Counted from the stretch's first letter, positions 47,429 to 60,420 are shown. The stretch is DNA of 64,000 nt from Phallusia mammillata (GCA_003260075.1 QLIY01000005.1:111868-175867), one strand, 5' to 3'. The notes: a model not told the origin generated them from the letters alone. A program made the numbers and translations.

Positions 47429-47509
47429 TTTCTAACAAATGTAGTAACTTGTTTTCTTGTCTATGCCAAATGCTTTACTGTTTTACACAGCACAACGACA
47501 ATTTTAATT

Positions 47510-47515
47510 TTTATT
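47510..47515 (-). terminator. Candidate poly(A) signal for SF3B4
   Basis: AATAAA on the minus strand, 118 bp after the SF3B4 stop codon and inside the H6PD 3' UTR. Confidence 0.65.
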
Positions 47516-47537
47516 GCCACTTTGGCCAGAATCAGGG

Positions 47538-47543
47538 AATAAA
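47538..47543 (+). terminator. Candidate poly(A) signal for H6PD
   Basis: AATAAA 110 bp after the H6PD stop codon. It lies upstream, in H6PD direction, of the SF3B4 stop, so the two convergent 3' ends overlap. Confidence 0.65.
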
Positions 47544-47632
47544 AAAATGACATCACATGGTTGTTTCAGTGGGCTAATGTCACAAGCAGCTTCTCGTTGA
47601 AATTCAATATACATCGTTTATCCTTCTTGTGT

Positions 47633-50414
47633 TCATCTATCATCATTCCAATTTCCATGGCCTCCCATCATTGGCCCCCCCCCCGGTGGTGGCGGTCCTC
47701 TCATGGGGCCTCCCATTCTTGGAGGGGGCGGGCCCCGCATTGGGCCACCCATTCCAGGTGGGGGGCCTCTTGGCATTCCCCCATCGAACATAGGTGGACC
47801 TCTTGGTGGACCACCCCAAGGCCCACCCATTGGTGGCCCCATTGGGGGTGGAGGGGGTCCTCTTTGTCCAAAGCCGCCCATTCTTGGCCCAGGACCTTTT
47901 AATTATGAATACATGAATTTAACTTGGATTCAACAACAAAGTATTGAACCACAACTAGTACGTACCCATTCCCATTGGTGGTCCAGAAGGCATCATATTA
48001 GGTGGCATGTGGCCCATGTTTTGTGGGCCTCCCCAATTCTGTGATTGCATGTTGGATTGTCCGCCCATGTTTTGATTACCGGACTGATCTCTTTGGTTGT
48101 GATCTCCATCGTGTGGTGGACCATTGGGCAGTGGCGGCATATGACCCAGTGGTGGAGGCATAACTGATCCCATTCCCATTGGTGGCATCATAGGTGGAAC
48201 CATATGTGGCATTCCTGGCAATGGCATAGGCGGTGGAGGCAAAACTACAAAGGATAGAAAAAGGATTAGTATGGATGCAATATTTCTATGTGGTAAGTAG
48301 ATTACCTGACATATCCATTGACATCATGTCCGGATTTACAGGAGGCATTTCTGTTGGGGCATCAGCAAAGAGGGTGTGAGGCCTGTCTGCTTGGGAAAGT
48401 GGATTCTGAACAGCTAGCAGTCTCTCTGTAAACATGCAAAAAATGCTGAGGCAATCATCCATTAGGATAAAGCAGAAATCAGCAAATACTAGGCAGTGCA
48501 TATATGTATTTCTTTACCGGGCCACACAGATTTAATTACATAATTTGACAAAAAGCTGCACAATGAGTACTATCAACCCTTACCAAATGTGGAAGCACCT
48601 TATTGCAGCAAAATATCCCAATGCCTGTTACTAAATCAGTGTAATGGTAAAAGATTTGGTTTGCTGTATTTGCAGGCATCAAGGTTTTACTGGTTTAGAT
48701 TTAGAGTGTAAAAATGTTTTGGCATGAAAACAAAGAAATTGCAAACTAACAGCAGCTGTGGAAAGGTCCAACTTACCTGCTGCTCCACCATGCCTTTCTC
48801 CTTTGGAGTCTTTTTTGAAAGCATAAGAGATACTGATTGGGCGATTGCACAGATGCTGTCCATTCATGGCCTCCATGGCTGCGTCAGATGCCTCAAAACT
48901 GGCAAAGTTAATGAAAGCATAACCCTTCGAATTTCCAGTGTCTGGGTCCCTCATAATCTGTGCAGTTCAACATTTTATTTGAGCTAAAGGTATACTACTG
49001 CTTTGAAAACATAGTTTTGTTAGCAGTCCCACAAAAGACAGCAGTAATTTTATTTCAATATAAAAACATCTTGTCGCCAGCTGCACTAATGACATGTTAT
49101 AGGTTGAAACAGTGTGTACTGTCTGCAGCTTACTTGCGATTTAATGCATATTTTACTAGTATAAAAGCACATTACTGCAGTAGTAGAGCAAAGTATTGGC
49201 CTAAAGTTGCCATGAATGTTTTACAGTACCGCTTTTGGTAGAGGTACGTTGTCACTAAGTACACATGATGAGGATTTAAAATGGCCTATCAAGATCTTGG
49301 ATAATAAGCACATGGAAAATATCATTTATAAGAAATCATGTAAAAAACAGCATACCTTTGGTGTCTGTAATATTACACCAAATGCACTGAAAGTATCATA
49401 CAGGAGTTTTTCATCAATCTCTGGATCCAGGTTGCCAATAAACAAATTTGCCCCAACATCTAAATTCTTTTGATGTGACGAAGCCTAAAATAAAAGTACT
49501 ATCAAAGATTAACAGTTCAAACATTGCATTGGTCTTCATGTTACCTTGTTAACTCGTATAGGCTTGCCATACAGTTTTATCATGTTTAGAATTTTTATTG
49601 CATAATCAGCATCTTCTTCGCTTAGAAACTCAACAAAACCATATCCTTGATGGCTTCCAGTAATTCGGTCCTGAGAGTAAATAAGTGTTTTCATTTTTAA
49701 ACTCAACTAGTGATGGGGCGAGTACTCGGTATCTATGGTATCGAACCATTTCAGTGGTATTGATACTCGTACTCGGTATTGAAATATTTTGTCTCAGTTT
49801 TCGATACCAACGTGCAAGTACCGAATGCCGATTTACACCATAAGAACACGGGCAACTTTATGCCAATATTTGCTTCGGACAGCAAAAAGTGGAAAAAAGT
49901 TCCGCCTGTTTACATCCCCCCCCCCTCTTTTTCGCTATCATGTGGTGATTACATTTTTCGGCATGTGTGAGTGCACGCCTGTACCCCGACCAGTGCAGAT
50001 AAATTAGCCAGTGATATACAACTAAGTACAACACTAGACTTAAGTACTCGGTATACACATGTGGTACTCGATATTGGTACTCGCCCATCACTAAACTCAA
50101 CATTAAAGCTATGAAATGTTGTGAACAATACCTTGGGCATATGGGTACTGACAACTACACCAGATTGTAGAAATAATTCCCACAACAATGGCTCCTTAAC
50201 TTTTTCATCAAGTCCACCCACATAAACCGTTGCATCTGCACCAAATTTTGTATTGTTTTAGGTTTTGTTTGTGTGCAAAACATAACACGTAATAACAAGA
50301 ACAACATCATGCATGAGTATAACATATAGTTGTACTAAAGTAAAATACTCTTGCGGTAACCACATGTAACAGATACGTACCTTGATTGCGTTCCGAAATC
50401 GGACCAGCTGCCAT
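47633..50414 (-). CDS. SF3B4: SF3B4 (SAP49), U2 snRNP splicing factor 3b subunit 4
   Basis: Nuclear spliceosome subunit that contacts pre-mRNA near the branch site with SF3B2. Exons 50414-50381, 50235-50132, 49670-49545, 49484-49356, 48957-48777, 48425-48306, 48244-47966 and 47895-47633 join in phase to 411 residues (human 424). The start [11 protein letters not shown] is identical to human. RRM1 (about 12-90) has VYVGGL and GYGFVEF; RRM2 (about 97-178) has LFIGNL and GYAFINF, followed by the conserved [14 protein letters not shown]. The tail is Pro/Gly/Met-rich ([20 protein letters not shown]), typical of the family. One intron holds an intact hAT MITE at 49708-50093. A C run of about 9 in the last exon is coding (glycines on the minus strand). 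Confidence 0.98.
49708..50093. mobile_element. hAT-type MITE in an SF3B4 intron
   Basis: Ends TAGTGATGGGGCGAGTACTC and GTACTCGCCCATCACTA, with perfect 8-bp duplication aactcaac at 49700-49707 and 50094-50101. A C10 run lies at 49916-49925. Open frames inside it are not genes. Confidence 0.93.
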
Positions 50415-51874
50415 AATCCAATTCTGTATTGGCCAAATGAACAGAAAACCAAGAGTTTTCAGAAAACAAATCTCGTAAAAATCGCACACAAAACGCACGC
50501 TAACCTACCGCTCATTCACTTAAATCACTTTGTATGATTTCTATCTTTTTGGAAGATGGTCCGAAGAAAAGGCGGGAATAACAAAGTGGGCTTCAGGCAA
50601 CAGCATGTTTTCCAGTTTAACTAAAATGGTTGTAAAATCACTGTTGTTTACTTTTTGGTAGTTTTTTTGCAAAAGGGAGTAAAAGTTAAAAATGTTTTCA
50701 TTTTGTAAGATTCATTTCGCTCGTTTAATATTTTTTAGATTTTACCGCCATTGTTGTTTCATTTCTGGACTTCTCATGCTTGTGAGATTTTGGAAATGCA
50801 ATGTAAATTTGGATTGCTTTTTTTTTTAAAATGGTTTTGAGGTACAAATGTACTTGCGGGAATACTGCTTTTATTCATTTTTTACAGATTTTTGACTGTG
50901 AAATTTTTGTTTATTTTAATCACAAAATGTCACACCAAGTGCTTTGAACCATCTTTTGTTACAAATGTTTTGTCCTTAAATTACTCAACGGCTTATCGCT
51001 ACACTTTTCATAAGTGATTCATTCTACATTTTTCCAAAAATCCAATAACTGCACACTTGGCTGTATGAAAATTATATGTTTTAATCTAAACAACGAATAA
51101 AGCAATGCTCTAACATGAAACAAATAAAAACAAAATAATGTGTTGGCAAAATTAACCAATGTCTTTGTTTGCCTAAAGATGAAATGTTACCATAAAAATG
51201 AATTATCAATTAACTATAATAGAGCATTTTTACTTTCAGTAACAATGTCCATAAGAAGGGCATTTGACAGTAGTGTATATGCAAATGAAAAAATCAAAAC
51301 ACCCAACTGCAAAGGTAACACAGTATGATTGCTAATTCGTAGCAAATGTGAAACTTACACCTTAATATTAACACATTGTGGGACACACAAATGAGGAAAT
51401 TAAAAAAGTTGTGACTGTACATGCTAGTAAAGTGTTGGCAATAGACAAAGGTAGGTTAGAATATTGTGTCACTATCTTTGGAAACAATTTAGGTTGCCCC
51501 AAGTCAAAAAATAGTTTTGTTGTTGTAAGTTTTTTAAACAGAATCAATATTGTCTTGCAATTTGTGTTTTACACATCAACAAAGCATTACAGGTAAAATG
51601 AAAAATTGTGTGTTAAAATTAGGCAAACAAAACTTTAAGGTAACATGAAAAATCTAATGCACGAATGCCAGAACTTACTGCTTGTACAAAGCGTAGTATT
51701 GCTAAAATGAACTAAAAGACTGCAGCTTCTACATGAATATGGTAGTTAGGCAATCAAATGAATTAAAACAGAACCCAAAAGCACACACTGGAACCTATTG
51801 CATTGCATGAATAAAATTTGGCACTAAATTGGCAATCTAAAGCTATTTGCTGCAAAATTAAGGAGCTTTGAAGA
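50415..51874. other. Spacer between SF3B4 and ODAD1-type gene
   Basis: AT-rich. Short frames at 51140-51328 and 51378-51596 have no family resemblance and biased AT codons. Should contain the SF3B4 promoter and the 3' UTR of the docking-complex gene. Confidence 0.5.
50424..50425 (-). promoter_or_regulatory. Candidate 3' acceptor 9 bases before the SF3B4 start
   Basis: The minus strand has a pyrimidine-rich tract (tcttggttttctgttc) and caatacag just before aattggattATG. It could receive the Ciona spliced leader or close a 5' UTR intron. Confidence 0.3.
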
Positions 51875-54800
51875 CTACTTCTTTTTCTTTGCAGCAGATA
51901 AGTCATATCTAAAACCCTTTTTTGATGCAGCTGCTTCTTTCTTTAGAACCTAAAAAGGCAGTTTTGGTAACAATACCGTTCAAGGAACAGAAACAGTGAA
52001 GAATTCAGCCAGTTACTTACCCCTTTCATTATTCTTTCCTTTAGTTCTCCCTGGGAAAGTGGTCTGTTTTCTTCATCACTTCGTGCTTCCAATTCATCAC
52101 TGTCATATTCTTCCCTGCAATCAGAAAAAAGCTTCGTTGAGTGCTTTGCATACAGTTAACATTGTGCGCACAATACACTAGTTAAACTCCTGAGGTAGGG
52201 TTGACATACAAAGTATAATGTTATTCCAACTCCTTTCTTTCTGAATTCTGCATAATGATTATTTTATCTCACAACCAAAAGATTGACCCACATTTTTGGT
52301 AGGATTCTAGTTTATTGTTTCATGCATCTTTCCTTTGTTTAGATTCTTATCCGATTGTCAGCTATTCTTTGGCCACTAGCTATTGCTCCACACTGTTTTT
52401 AGCATCAATCCATCAAATGTGCCTTCATTATTTTGTGCTTTACAGGTTTAAACGCTGCACAGCTATTTCTGGTTTAGTGAATGTCCTACTTTAAATAAGT
52501 CTATGTTTTCTTTTACCAATTAAACTTAACTCACTCAGCTTGAGTGCTTACTTACAATAAATTACTTAACACATTTAAATCTCATAAATTATTCATACTT
52601 AATCTGTAGTACTGATGCAAGTAACTTGTTTTGCTTTGCTCTTTGTCTCAAATCCCTGTAAGAACAACACTGGAGTAGATGCAAAATTAAACCTTCCTCA
52701 TTAAAGCAAACTAAAATATGCTACCTGAATTTATAAAACTTTTCTGACTGACAGTTACCTACTATGCTGCAAGCTGTTTACTTACTAGCCAATCGAAAAC
52801 ATTTTTTAAGTCTACATGGTAATCCAATAGTTACTCCTAAATACATAAACGCTTGTTCAGTATTTTCTACATTGTAGTTATCAAAAATTCTGTAAAATGC
52901 TACACTGCTTTTAACGTATACTTTCTTTGCTGCGAAAACAAAGTACTTGTTCAACTGGTGTAAAGTTAAACAAAAGTCTTAGTATGCAATCTGGTGGACG
53001 AAACATTTGTTCAAAACAAACATTGCTACAAAAATGTTTGTCTAAGCTTTTTTTAAATAATAAATTTAAGTTTTAAATCTTACCCAGTTGATGGAGGAGC
53101 AATCAAAAGTGGTTGGACTGGAGTGACAGGTACTTGCCCCAAAATGATGCGAGCTGTTTCTTGGGGATCATAGGGTTTTTCATAATCCTAATAAACGCAC
53201 AAAAAGTGCAAAGATTAGGACTTTCGTATAATTCTGCTGTACCAAACTGGAGTTAAGTTAAGTTGAGTTTGCTTGGTGAAAGAAAACATGGCATTTTTTT
53301 AACAAAAAAGAAATGTTTTTGGTTGTCCTCTGTCAAGAATGTGTTTTAGCGTGTTTTCATGCAATTGTAAGGCCTTGGGATAATGTTGAAGAATCATAAT
53401 TCATCTGTCTCTTTAAGAGAAAATTTAAAACTTTTTGTGTGGAAACACTTAGCAGACGTATAAGTTTCCTTGAACCCTCAGTTACAAAACCACTGTACTA
53501 GAACAATTACCAGGCTGGAAATAACTACAGCACTTACCTGTGAATCTAAGTAAGACTGTGCAGCCAAGAGTTCATTAGCACGCTGTTCAATTATACCAAG
53601 ATATTGCATGATGTTGTCATCTTTCACACCTTCTGAGCTGCCCAGAAGATCATTCAGAACACCACTGTCACAACCAATACGCTTGAACAAAGATCCAACA
53701 CCTGTGATAAAGAAGGCAGGAGCTTATTTACCCTTGTGGCTTCATTTTAATATGAGGCACCCATGGGCAGTGAAAATTAAAAAAAAACATTAAATCATCT
53801 GCGAACAGAGCACACTGTTTTGACTTGAAAGGACTCATCAGTGCAGCTGGTGACAAGACACAAGAATGATTGGCTAGTGTAGCTATCTAATGGCACTCCG
53901 GTTTGTTAGAAGTAACGGGCTGAAAAGCCATGCATCACCAATTTACACAACTCTTCCAATTTCAGCTTTAGAATTTTAAACTGGGTTGTAAGATTTACAA
54001 ACATACCAATCTTAAGTTGGTCCAGGATTTTGAGTGTGGCTGAAAGCATTGATTCATTCTCTAAACTTTTGTCAGCTGCTGATCTTCGTGAGTCTTCAAG
54101 CTCATTCAAAATCTGTTTTCTGTCCGTTTCCAGCTTGTGTCCCTCATTGCGGAACTGCCTAATGTTGTCTTGAATCTATACGGTGAAATAAAACATGTAG
54201 GGTAATAGGTTGATATTTCACAACATAAGAATTATAGAACTTGTCTTACCCCTTCAATAAGGTCTTGAAGTCTTTCAATTTCGTTGTTTTGTTCATTGAC
54301 ATAATTGAAAAGTGCAAAGTTGCTATCCTCAACTATGGGAAAGTAAAGTAGTGAATAAAACCTGAGTTTTTAGATCAAAAGATATATTCCTACCTTGTAT
54401 AAAGTTTGAGACGATTACATTAATATCTGTACTGCCAGTTATTTCCTCAATTTCTCTAAAAGCAGTCTCATATGACTCAATGCTTTGAAGTCCATCGCCT
54501 TTGTCTTTGCCTGAATAAAACCCAACTCAGTTTACTAAAACTAAGAAGACTAACACAAAGATGTATATATTTTATACCTTCTTTAATAGGTGAGGGGCCT
54601 TGCCCTCTGCTTATTCCTTTGGCCATCATGAATTCCCGCAGCTTTTTGTCATGGTCAATGACACGCTGCAATTCCTACAAAAAAGGTTTGAATGTAATTT
54701 ACTTCCAGCGATGATGCACACAAAACTTACCTTTATTTCAGCATTAAACAACTGTAAGTCTTTGTCAGATTTTTCTTTCAGTAACACTATTTTGCTGTGA

Positions 54801-56263
54801 GCCTCATCACGTTGATCGTATGCCAGGGTGCTGGCTTCAATAACCTGACCTATTTCACGCTTTAAATCCTTGAGTTCCTGTTAATTACATATGCAACCAC
54901 TTTAAATATAAAACACATGAACAAAAATAAAGCCTAACTATCAGTGATATGATTTTTGCAAAGATCTTTAATGATAAAATAATACCTTTTCTAGTTTCTT
55001 GAACATTTGTTGAAACCTTCCTTTCTCAATTCTCAAGGTTTCAATTTGTTCTCTCAGTGAGCTGTTGTTTGTCAGTGCAAGGTTGAATTTTGACAATGCC
55101 TGTAAAGTAGCATGTTTACAGGTCAGAAAAAATTCATAAGCATTACTTTAAAACCACCAAGTTACCCTGTGGAGCCTTCCTTCCAAAACACTCATTCGCT
55201 TTTGTGTATGTTGTGCAAAGCCTCTGGTAGCTTCACCTCCACCCATTTTTCTGCGCTGCTCTTGAACTTTGTGTTCCCAAACTTGAATGCTCTCGTCAAG
55301 TTGGGCTTGAATTTCTCGCTCTTGTTTGATTTCGTTTAAACAGTCATCTTCAAAACAAATTGATTTGTTAACAAAGATTTATACTAAGTTACAAATGGGG
55401 TAAGCCATTAAGAGACCAGGTTAAATGGGCAGAAAATAATTTTTGTAATTTAGACCAGTGTAGAAAGAGATGTTAAATGTTCAAAAAAGTATTTAGCAAA
55501 CATTTATGTTTGATAACATTTTTAGCAATGCACTGACTTTTTCAACCGAATTGCTGTTAAGCGGTTGATTGCAGAACCAATTTGCTAAGTATTTCTTTGC
55601 AATTAACAAGATTATTTTTATGACAAAAATGGCTGCACTTGGAATAAATGATCCACATGCAATTGAATAAATTATGCGATTAAAAGAACTGATCTATATT
55701 GTAATTAAACTGGGAGTTATGATAACATGACATCTTGTGCAGCTTACCTTTTTCATCTAACAGTTTTTGTATTTCTGCCACATTCACTTTGTCCTTGTCC
55801 TGATTAAACTTGCTTTCAGCCAAATTCAGATTTTTCATGAGTTCCTCTCTTTCACATTTTAGGTTTTCGATCTCTGCCCTAATGAGGCAAAAATTAAATT
55901 TACTCAAAAAGGTTTTACAAGGTTATACAAAGACATACAATTGACGCCGAATAAGATCTTGTGATTCAATTGCATATGCTTGGCGATCTCCTTCCATTAT
56001 CCTGTACTTTCTTTGTAACTTTTCCAGTTCCATTTCTGCAATAATCAAAATATAATTTCTTTGACAAAGCAACCAGGGCTTTTGGAAAAACACTCTTAAA
56101 TAATACAACAGAAAACAATAATATATTAGAAAGAAATAATCCTAAAATGCATTACTTATTTTTTTACCACAACAAATTATAGTAAAATGTGTTTACCGTA
56201 TCCTTCCATGTCTCCCTCACTTCCATCAGACCGAAAACTCCTTGCTGATTTCCCTCTAGGCAT
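51875..56263 (-). CDS. Outer dynein arm docking complex coiled-coil protein (ODAD1/CCDC63 type)
   Basis: Anchors outer dynein arms to axonemal doublets; homologue of Chlamydomonas DC2. Exons 56263-56197, 56035-55939, 55878-55748, 55347-55166, 55099-54986, 54877-54731, 54674-54578, 54510-54394, 54332-54250, 54175-54007, 53701-53538, 53187-53084, 52114-52021 and 51949-51875 join in phase to 546 residues. The hallmark is ELEKLQRKYRIMEGDRQAY then IESQDLIRRQ near residues 25-55, close to the CCDC114/CCDC63 N-terminus. Nearly all of residues 25-430 are heptad-rich coiled coil, for example LKREIGQVIEAS and IEITGSTDIN-type linkers. The tail is acidic (EEYDSDELEARSDEE), ending in lysines (AAKKKK). Size fits the roughly 66-kDa Ciona axonemal DC2 homologue. 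Whether it is the ODAD1 or CCDC63 orthologue is not resolved. Confidence 0.9.
53800..53945. repeat. MITE fragment (family of 13578-13773)
   Basis: Contains cacactgttttgact, cagctggtgacaagac and aagccatgc in the family's order. Its right end touches the intron next to exon 54175-54007. Confidence 0.65.
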
Positions 56264-56289
56264 GTTTTTGTTTTATCACAGCTATACAC

Positions 56290-56440
56290 ACAGCAATAAA
56301 ATATATATTTTGACTAAACAAGAGAAAATTTTGCACTGAAACAAAATGAAAAGTTATAGCCCCCCCCCCCACAGCAATAAAATATATATTTTGACTAAAC
56401 AAGAGAAAATTTTGCACTAAAACAAAATGAAAAGTTATAG
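56290..56440. repeat. Direct duplication around a C11 tract
   Basis: 70-bp copies at 56290-56359 and 56371-56440 flank C11 at 56360-56370 and differ at one base (cactgaaac against cactaaaac). The only C-linked duplication outside the first 18 kb. Confidence 0.92.
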
Positions 56441-57445
56441 CCAATTAGCCATGCTTTTTATCAACATAAACTGTTATTTATGCGAAAAGTGATTACAATT
56501 TAAAACTAAACCGTTAAAAGAACGTTGCTCTCCGCTTGTGCCATTTGCTAAACTTAATGGCAAGTCAAACAAATAATAGTGAACTTGAAAATTTTGCTTT
56601 CTGGTTGCCAATAGCAATTCTTAATCCGTACCATTTAAATATTTTATGAACATAAAAATCAGACATTTAAACATTTTTAATGCTTGTAATGGTCAACCTT
56701 ACTCGTATGTTCTGTTCCAACAATATTTGCATACCGGTAGTAAATTTGAAGTTTCTAAGATAACAAAAAGATTATAGCTAAATTATTGCAAATTTAAAAG
56801 TACAATTTACTTCAACCAAAATACAAATGTTATTTATTACCCCCAAACTATCCAATATCAAAACTTAAAATATATTGGCAGCTATTATTCTAATTATAAG
56901 CCAAACATTAAACAGGAAGGCTTTCTTTATATTCTTTCATAAGCAAATATTATCAGCATTTTGACGCCATTTCCTATTTACTCATTTCGACAGGCATGAA
57001 TGATTTTAAAAGAAGTCTACAAGACTGTTTTGTTTATTTTTCGCGAGCTCTGCTGAAACGTGAGCCATTTTCGCTGATAAGCAATTTTTGTGTAGATAAC
57101 GGTTGATAACTCCTTTGTATACGTAAGCATTGATTAAATATATTTAAATATATTGTAAAATTTATTCTAATATTGCAGTATTGCATGAAAACGTTTTTTC
57201 GTGCAGTTTAGCTTTAATAAAGTTTGTCAAAAACTTACGTATTGCGATTATAAAACAATTCGAGATTTACGAGAAATAAATTGATTAGAAATCAAGAAAA
57301 TACCAAGAAATCGAGGAACCCTAGTTTTCAAGCCCGTTGGTCCTGCACACCCGAGATCTCGTCGGAAACTGGCAAACTGCAATGTTCTGCAGACTGGACT
57401 TTTATTAGCCAGTCTAAACTCTAAAGTGTGTGTTTTTTTATTTTC

Positions 57446-57447
57446 AG
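57446..57447 (+). promoter_or_regulatory. Strong 3' acceptor in front of the PEX14 start
   Basis: gtgttttttttattttcag-like tract ends at 57447, 36 bases before the ATG, and no coding exon precedes it. It is either the end of a 5' UTR intron or a spliced-leader acceptor. Confidence 0.4.
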
Positions 57448-57482
57448 AGATTTTTGGACTATTCTAAATAGGCCTGCCCAAC

Positions 57483-60420
57483 ATGTCTGAGGAAGGAGGC
57501 ATTCCAGACAATGTGCCAATTGTGGAGTCAGAACCCTTAAGAGAAAATCTTATTACAACTGCAATTAAATTTCTTCAGAACCCCAAAGTGCAATCTAGTC
57601 CATTACCACAAAAGAAAGATTTCCTCAAACGAAAAGGTTTCAAAAAAAAGTTTTAGAATTTTGTTGTTTTTTAACAATCTCACAGTAAGCTTAAGCAAAC
57701 TTGTACGGTGCAACGCATTTTGCTATAACCCACCAATTGTGCCCTAAACATTTTTGCATTTTGTAGTTTTTACCTTTTCGATGTTGCACAGCTCTTTTGG
57801 ACTGTTGATTGTTTTAGTTTAATTGTGCCACTATGCTTTTTTTTACTAAGCAAAACAAACTCAATAAACCCTTTTTGCTATGTGGACTTGTTTAAACAGT
57901 TTTTTTTTGCGAACTGCGAATATTTAATGCATGTAAATTTGTTAAACTAGAGTTCCTTCTCAAGAAATTCTTGTCGAGAAATTCTTGAAAATTCACAAGC
58001 GTTAATGTAAGAGTTCCTTCTTCTAAAAAATCGAGAATTGAGTCTCAGAAAAATTATGTCACGTATAATTACCAAAAAGTAAATGCGACACCTCTTATTA
58101 CATGTATATTCGTTTTAGCTCGCCCCAGAGTGCACTGGGCACATTACTTTCTCTTTTTTTGCTCCTGAAACAGTGTGTTTTAATGTGCGTTGCCACTAAA
58201 CTTTCACCTTTCCCAGACAGTAGTCACACCTGGTTGCGTTAGATCTATAACAGTTGCTTCGTTTTTTGCTGCTTTGCCAGCGAATCACTACTTGCGATCC
58301 CTAATAGAAGCAAAAAACGTACAATCAGATTTTTTTTGTTTTTCTTAGAAAATCGGCTTAAATAAAAAGTTAGAGATTCTCGAGAAATGAATTTTTAATT
58401 TTAAGTCGAGAAATAGAGGAACCCTCGTTAACATTTAGTATTTAGTCCCAACTCAAATTATGTTAGAATATTATCCCTAAAGAGGTATCTAAAATAGAAT
58501 TATGAAGTGAATGTAATTACAAACCTTCAACCCAATTCTAAAAAGGTTTGCATAGATTGTGTATTTTAAAAAAGCCCCATGAACCGGCATGACAGCCCAT
58601 TGTTTGTTGAACACTGTTAATAAACTTGGAAATTCTTGGTTAAGGTTTAACAGAAGAAGAAATTCAAGCTGCTGTAGAAAGGGCTGGAGTAACTGAATCA
58701 TCAGTTCAACCTGTGGTATCTGGTGATCAACAATATGTGCAACCACAAGTCCAAACTATTGTTCCCACTAGACAAGGTAACGGTTTGGAGTTTTTAGGAA
58801 AATCTAACTTTTGTATAAATATACAATTATATGTAGCTTGTTGGTAGGTTATTGGATATATACTTATCTATAGTTATATCATATGGCAGTAGTTCTCAAA
58901 CAGTGCGCCCGGACGCCCTGGTGCATCGTTTCAATTTTCCAAGGGCGTTGCAGAATGGTTCAGTTTTGTGGCTTTTTGTTGTTGTATTAATAAACACAAC
59001 TTTGGTAATAAGTTTTCTCATTAACTTTTATTTGCTCGTGGGTCGCAAGTCCAGAAAACTTTTCCAGAGGCGCCGCAACGAAAAAAGTTTGAGAACCACT
59101 GTCATATGGCATCATCTTTTTCCTGGAGACTGACTTTTTACATATTTATTATTAGCACTTACCACTTACTGACTCTAGGTAGTCTACAAGCCAAAAATGA
59201 ATGCACTAATATCTTTTTTACATAATACTTTTTTTTAAATCCTTTACCCCTGATGTGGCATTTTGTCATAGCATGACCCATATTATTGTTTCTCTCATTA
59301 AAAATATGGTTTAACACAACTTTTTTGCACCTCTGGCAGTTTCAACATGGGAAAAGATTCGAGATTATTCAGCGTTGGCTATTATAGTTGGTGGTGTGGT
59401 TTATGGTTTGTACACTCTTTATAAGGTTAGTAACCTACACCAAACCTTCAATAAAGGTTATCATATATACCTTTAATCCTGTGCCCTTCATACCTACAGA
59501 GGTACATTGAGCCACTTATACTCCAGCGTACCACAAAAATGGACAAAAGATTATGTGACATGGATGAAGGTATCAAGGAAATGAACAGTGGCATGCAAAA
59601 AAGCATTAAAGTCGGTTTTGTTTATGTTTCTATAACTACTCTTTAAAACACTGCAAACTTGATTTTAATTCCAGGATCTGCAAAGTGTTATAAAAGACTT
59701 ACAGGAACAAATCACTGACCAAACCTTACAAATTAGTCAAGTTTCAAACAACGTTGCCGTTTATAAGGTATCTTTGCCATCCACAAACTTCTTTGAATGT
59801 CCAAACAATTTGTCATGCTACTTTAACTTATATGCTGAACAGGCTGAAGGATCAAATCCACCCATGTCTAACACTGCTATTAATGAGTTGCAAGCTGAGA
59901 TTACTACAGTAAAGGGGTTATTGTTAAGCACGTAAGTTCACCAACTATTAAGTTACCCGCTGTTTTAAACTTTAACATTTTTACAATACAAGTCTTACGT
60001 CTATGTACCAATTCCAGCAAGCAGTTTCCAGCTACACCAGTAAATCCACCAGTCATACCGAGTTGGCAACTTAAACCAAGCATTGTAGAGGCTGAGGTAA
60101 CGGAACCGACACAAAACAAAGAGAATGGACTCACCGAAATACCCGAAGTTACCGACACCCCACAGAAACGAATTGATTTAGAAGAAACAGAAAGTTTAAA
60201 TGACGATACCCCTTCAGAATCTGAAAACCAGTACTCTAACATGAATGGTCATTCTTCGCATAATGGTGCAACTGAAAATGGCATAGTTAGTCCACCTTCG
60301 CTTAACGGCATGGCAACGAATCTACACAATTCCATGCTTGTTAGTCCTGTTAAGCTGGGAAATTTAAATTCCAGCAATGAGGCACCACAACCGCTAGGTG
60401 GCGAGTCAGAGCTGGACTGA
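57483..60420 (+). CDS. PEX14: PEX14, peroxisomal membrane docking protein
   Basis: Docks the cargo receptor PEX5 at the peroxisome and forms part of the import pore. Exons 57483-57636, 58645-58776, 59340-59425, 59500-59610, 59675-59767, 59843-59931 and 60018-60420 join in phase to 355 residues (human 377). The N-terminal domain (about 18-70) reads PLRENLITTAIKFLQNPKV, FLKRKG and LTEEEIQAAVERAG, matching human PLIATAVKFLQN, FLKKKG, LTDEEI. A single hydrophobic segment follows at about 106-121 (ALAIIVGGVVYGLY), then a coiled coil (about 125-185) and an acidic Ser/Pro-rich tail. The first donor (gtttca) and that of exon 59500-59610 (gtcggt) are weak but give correct phase. One intron carries an intact hAT MITE. 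Confidence 0.95.
58887..59101. mobile_element. hAT-type MITE in a PEX14 intron
   Basis: Ends CAGTAGTTCTCAAAC and GTTTGAGAACCACTG, with perfect 8-bp duplication tcatatgg at 58879-58886 and 59102-59109. The 93-codon frame across it is not a gene. Confidence 0.93.

Larger units (their letters stand above)
56264..57482. other. Divergent promoter region of the docking-complex gene and PEX14
   Basis: No gene. A C11-linked duplication (56290-56440) lies just upstream of the docking-complex ATG and so in its 5' UTR or promoter. The remainder is AT-rich. Confidence 0.55.

Noticed and set aside
47561..48044. Plus-strand frames of 113 codons, His/Trp- or Gly/Pro-rich
   Set aside because: Antisense shadows of the Pro/Gly-rich SF3B4 tail.
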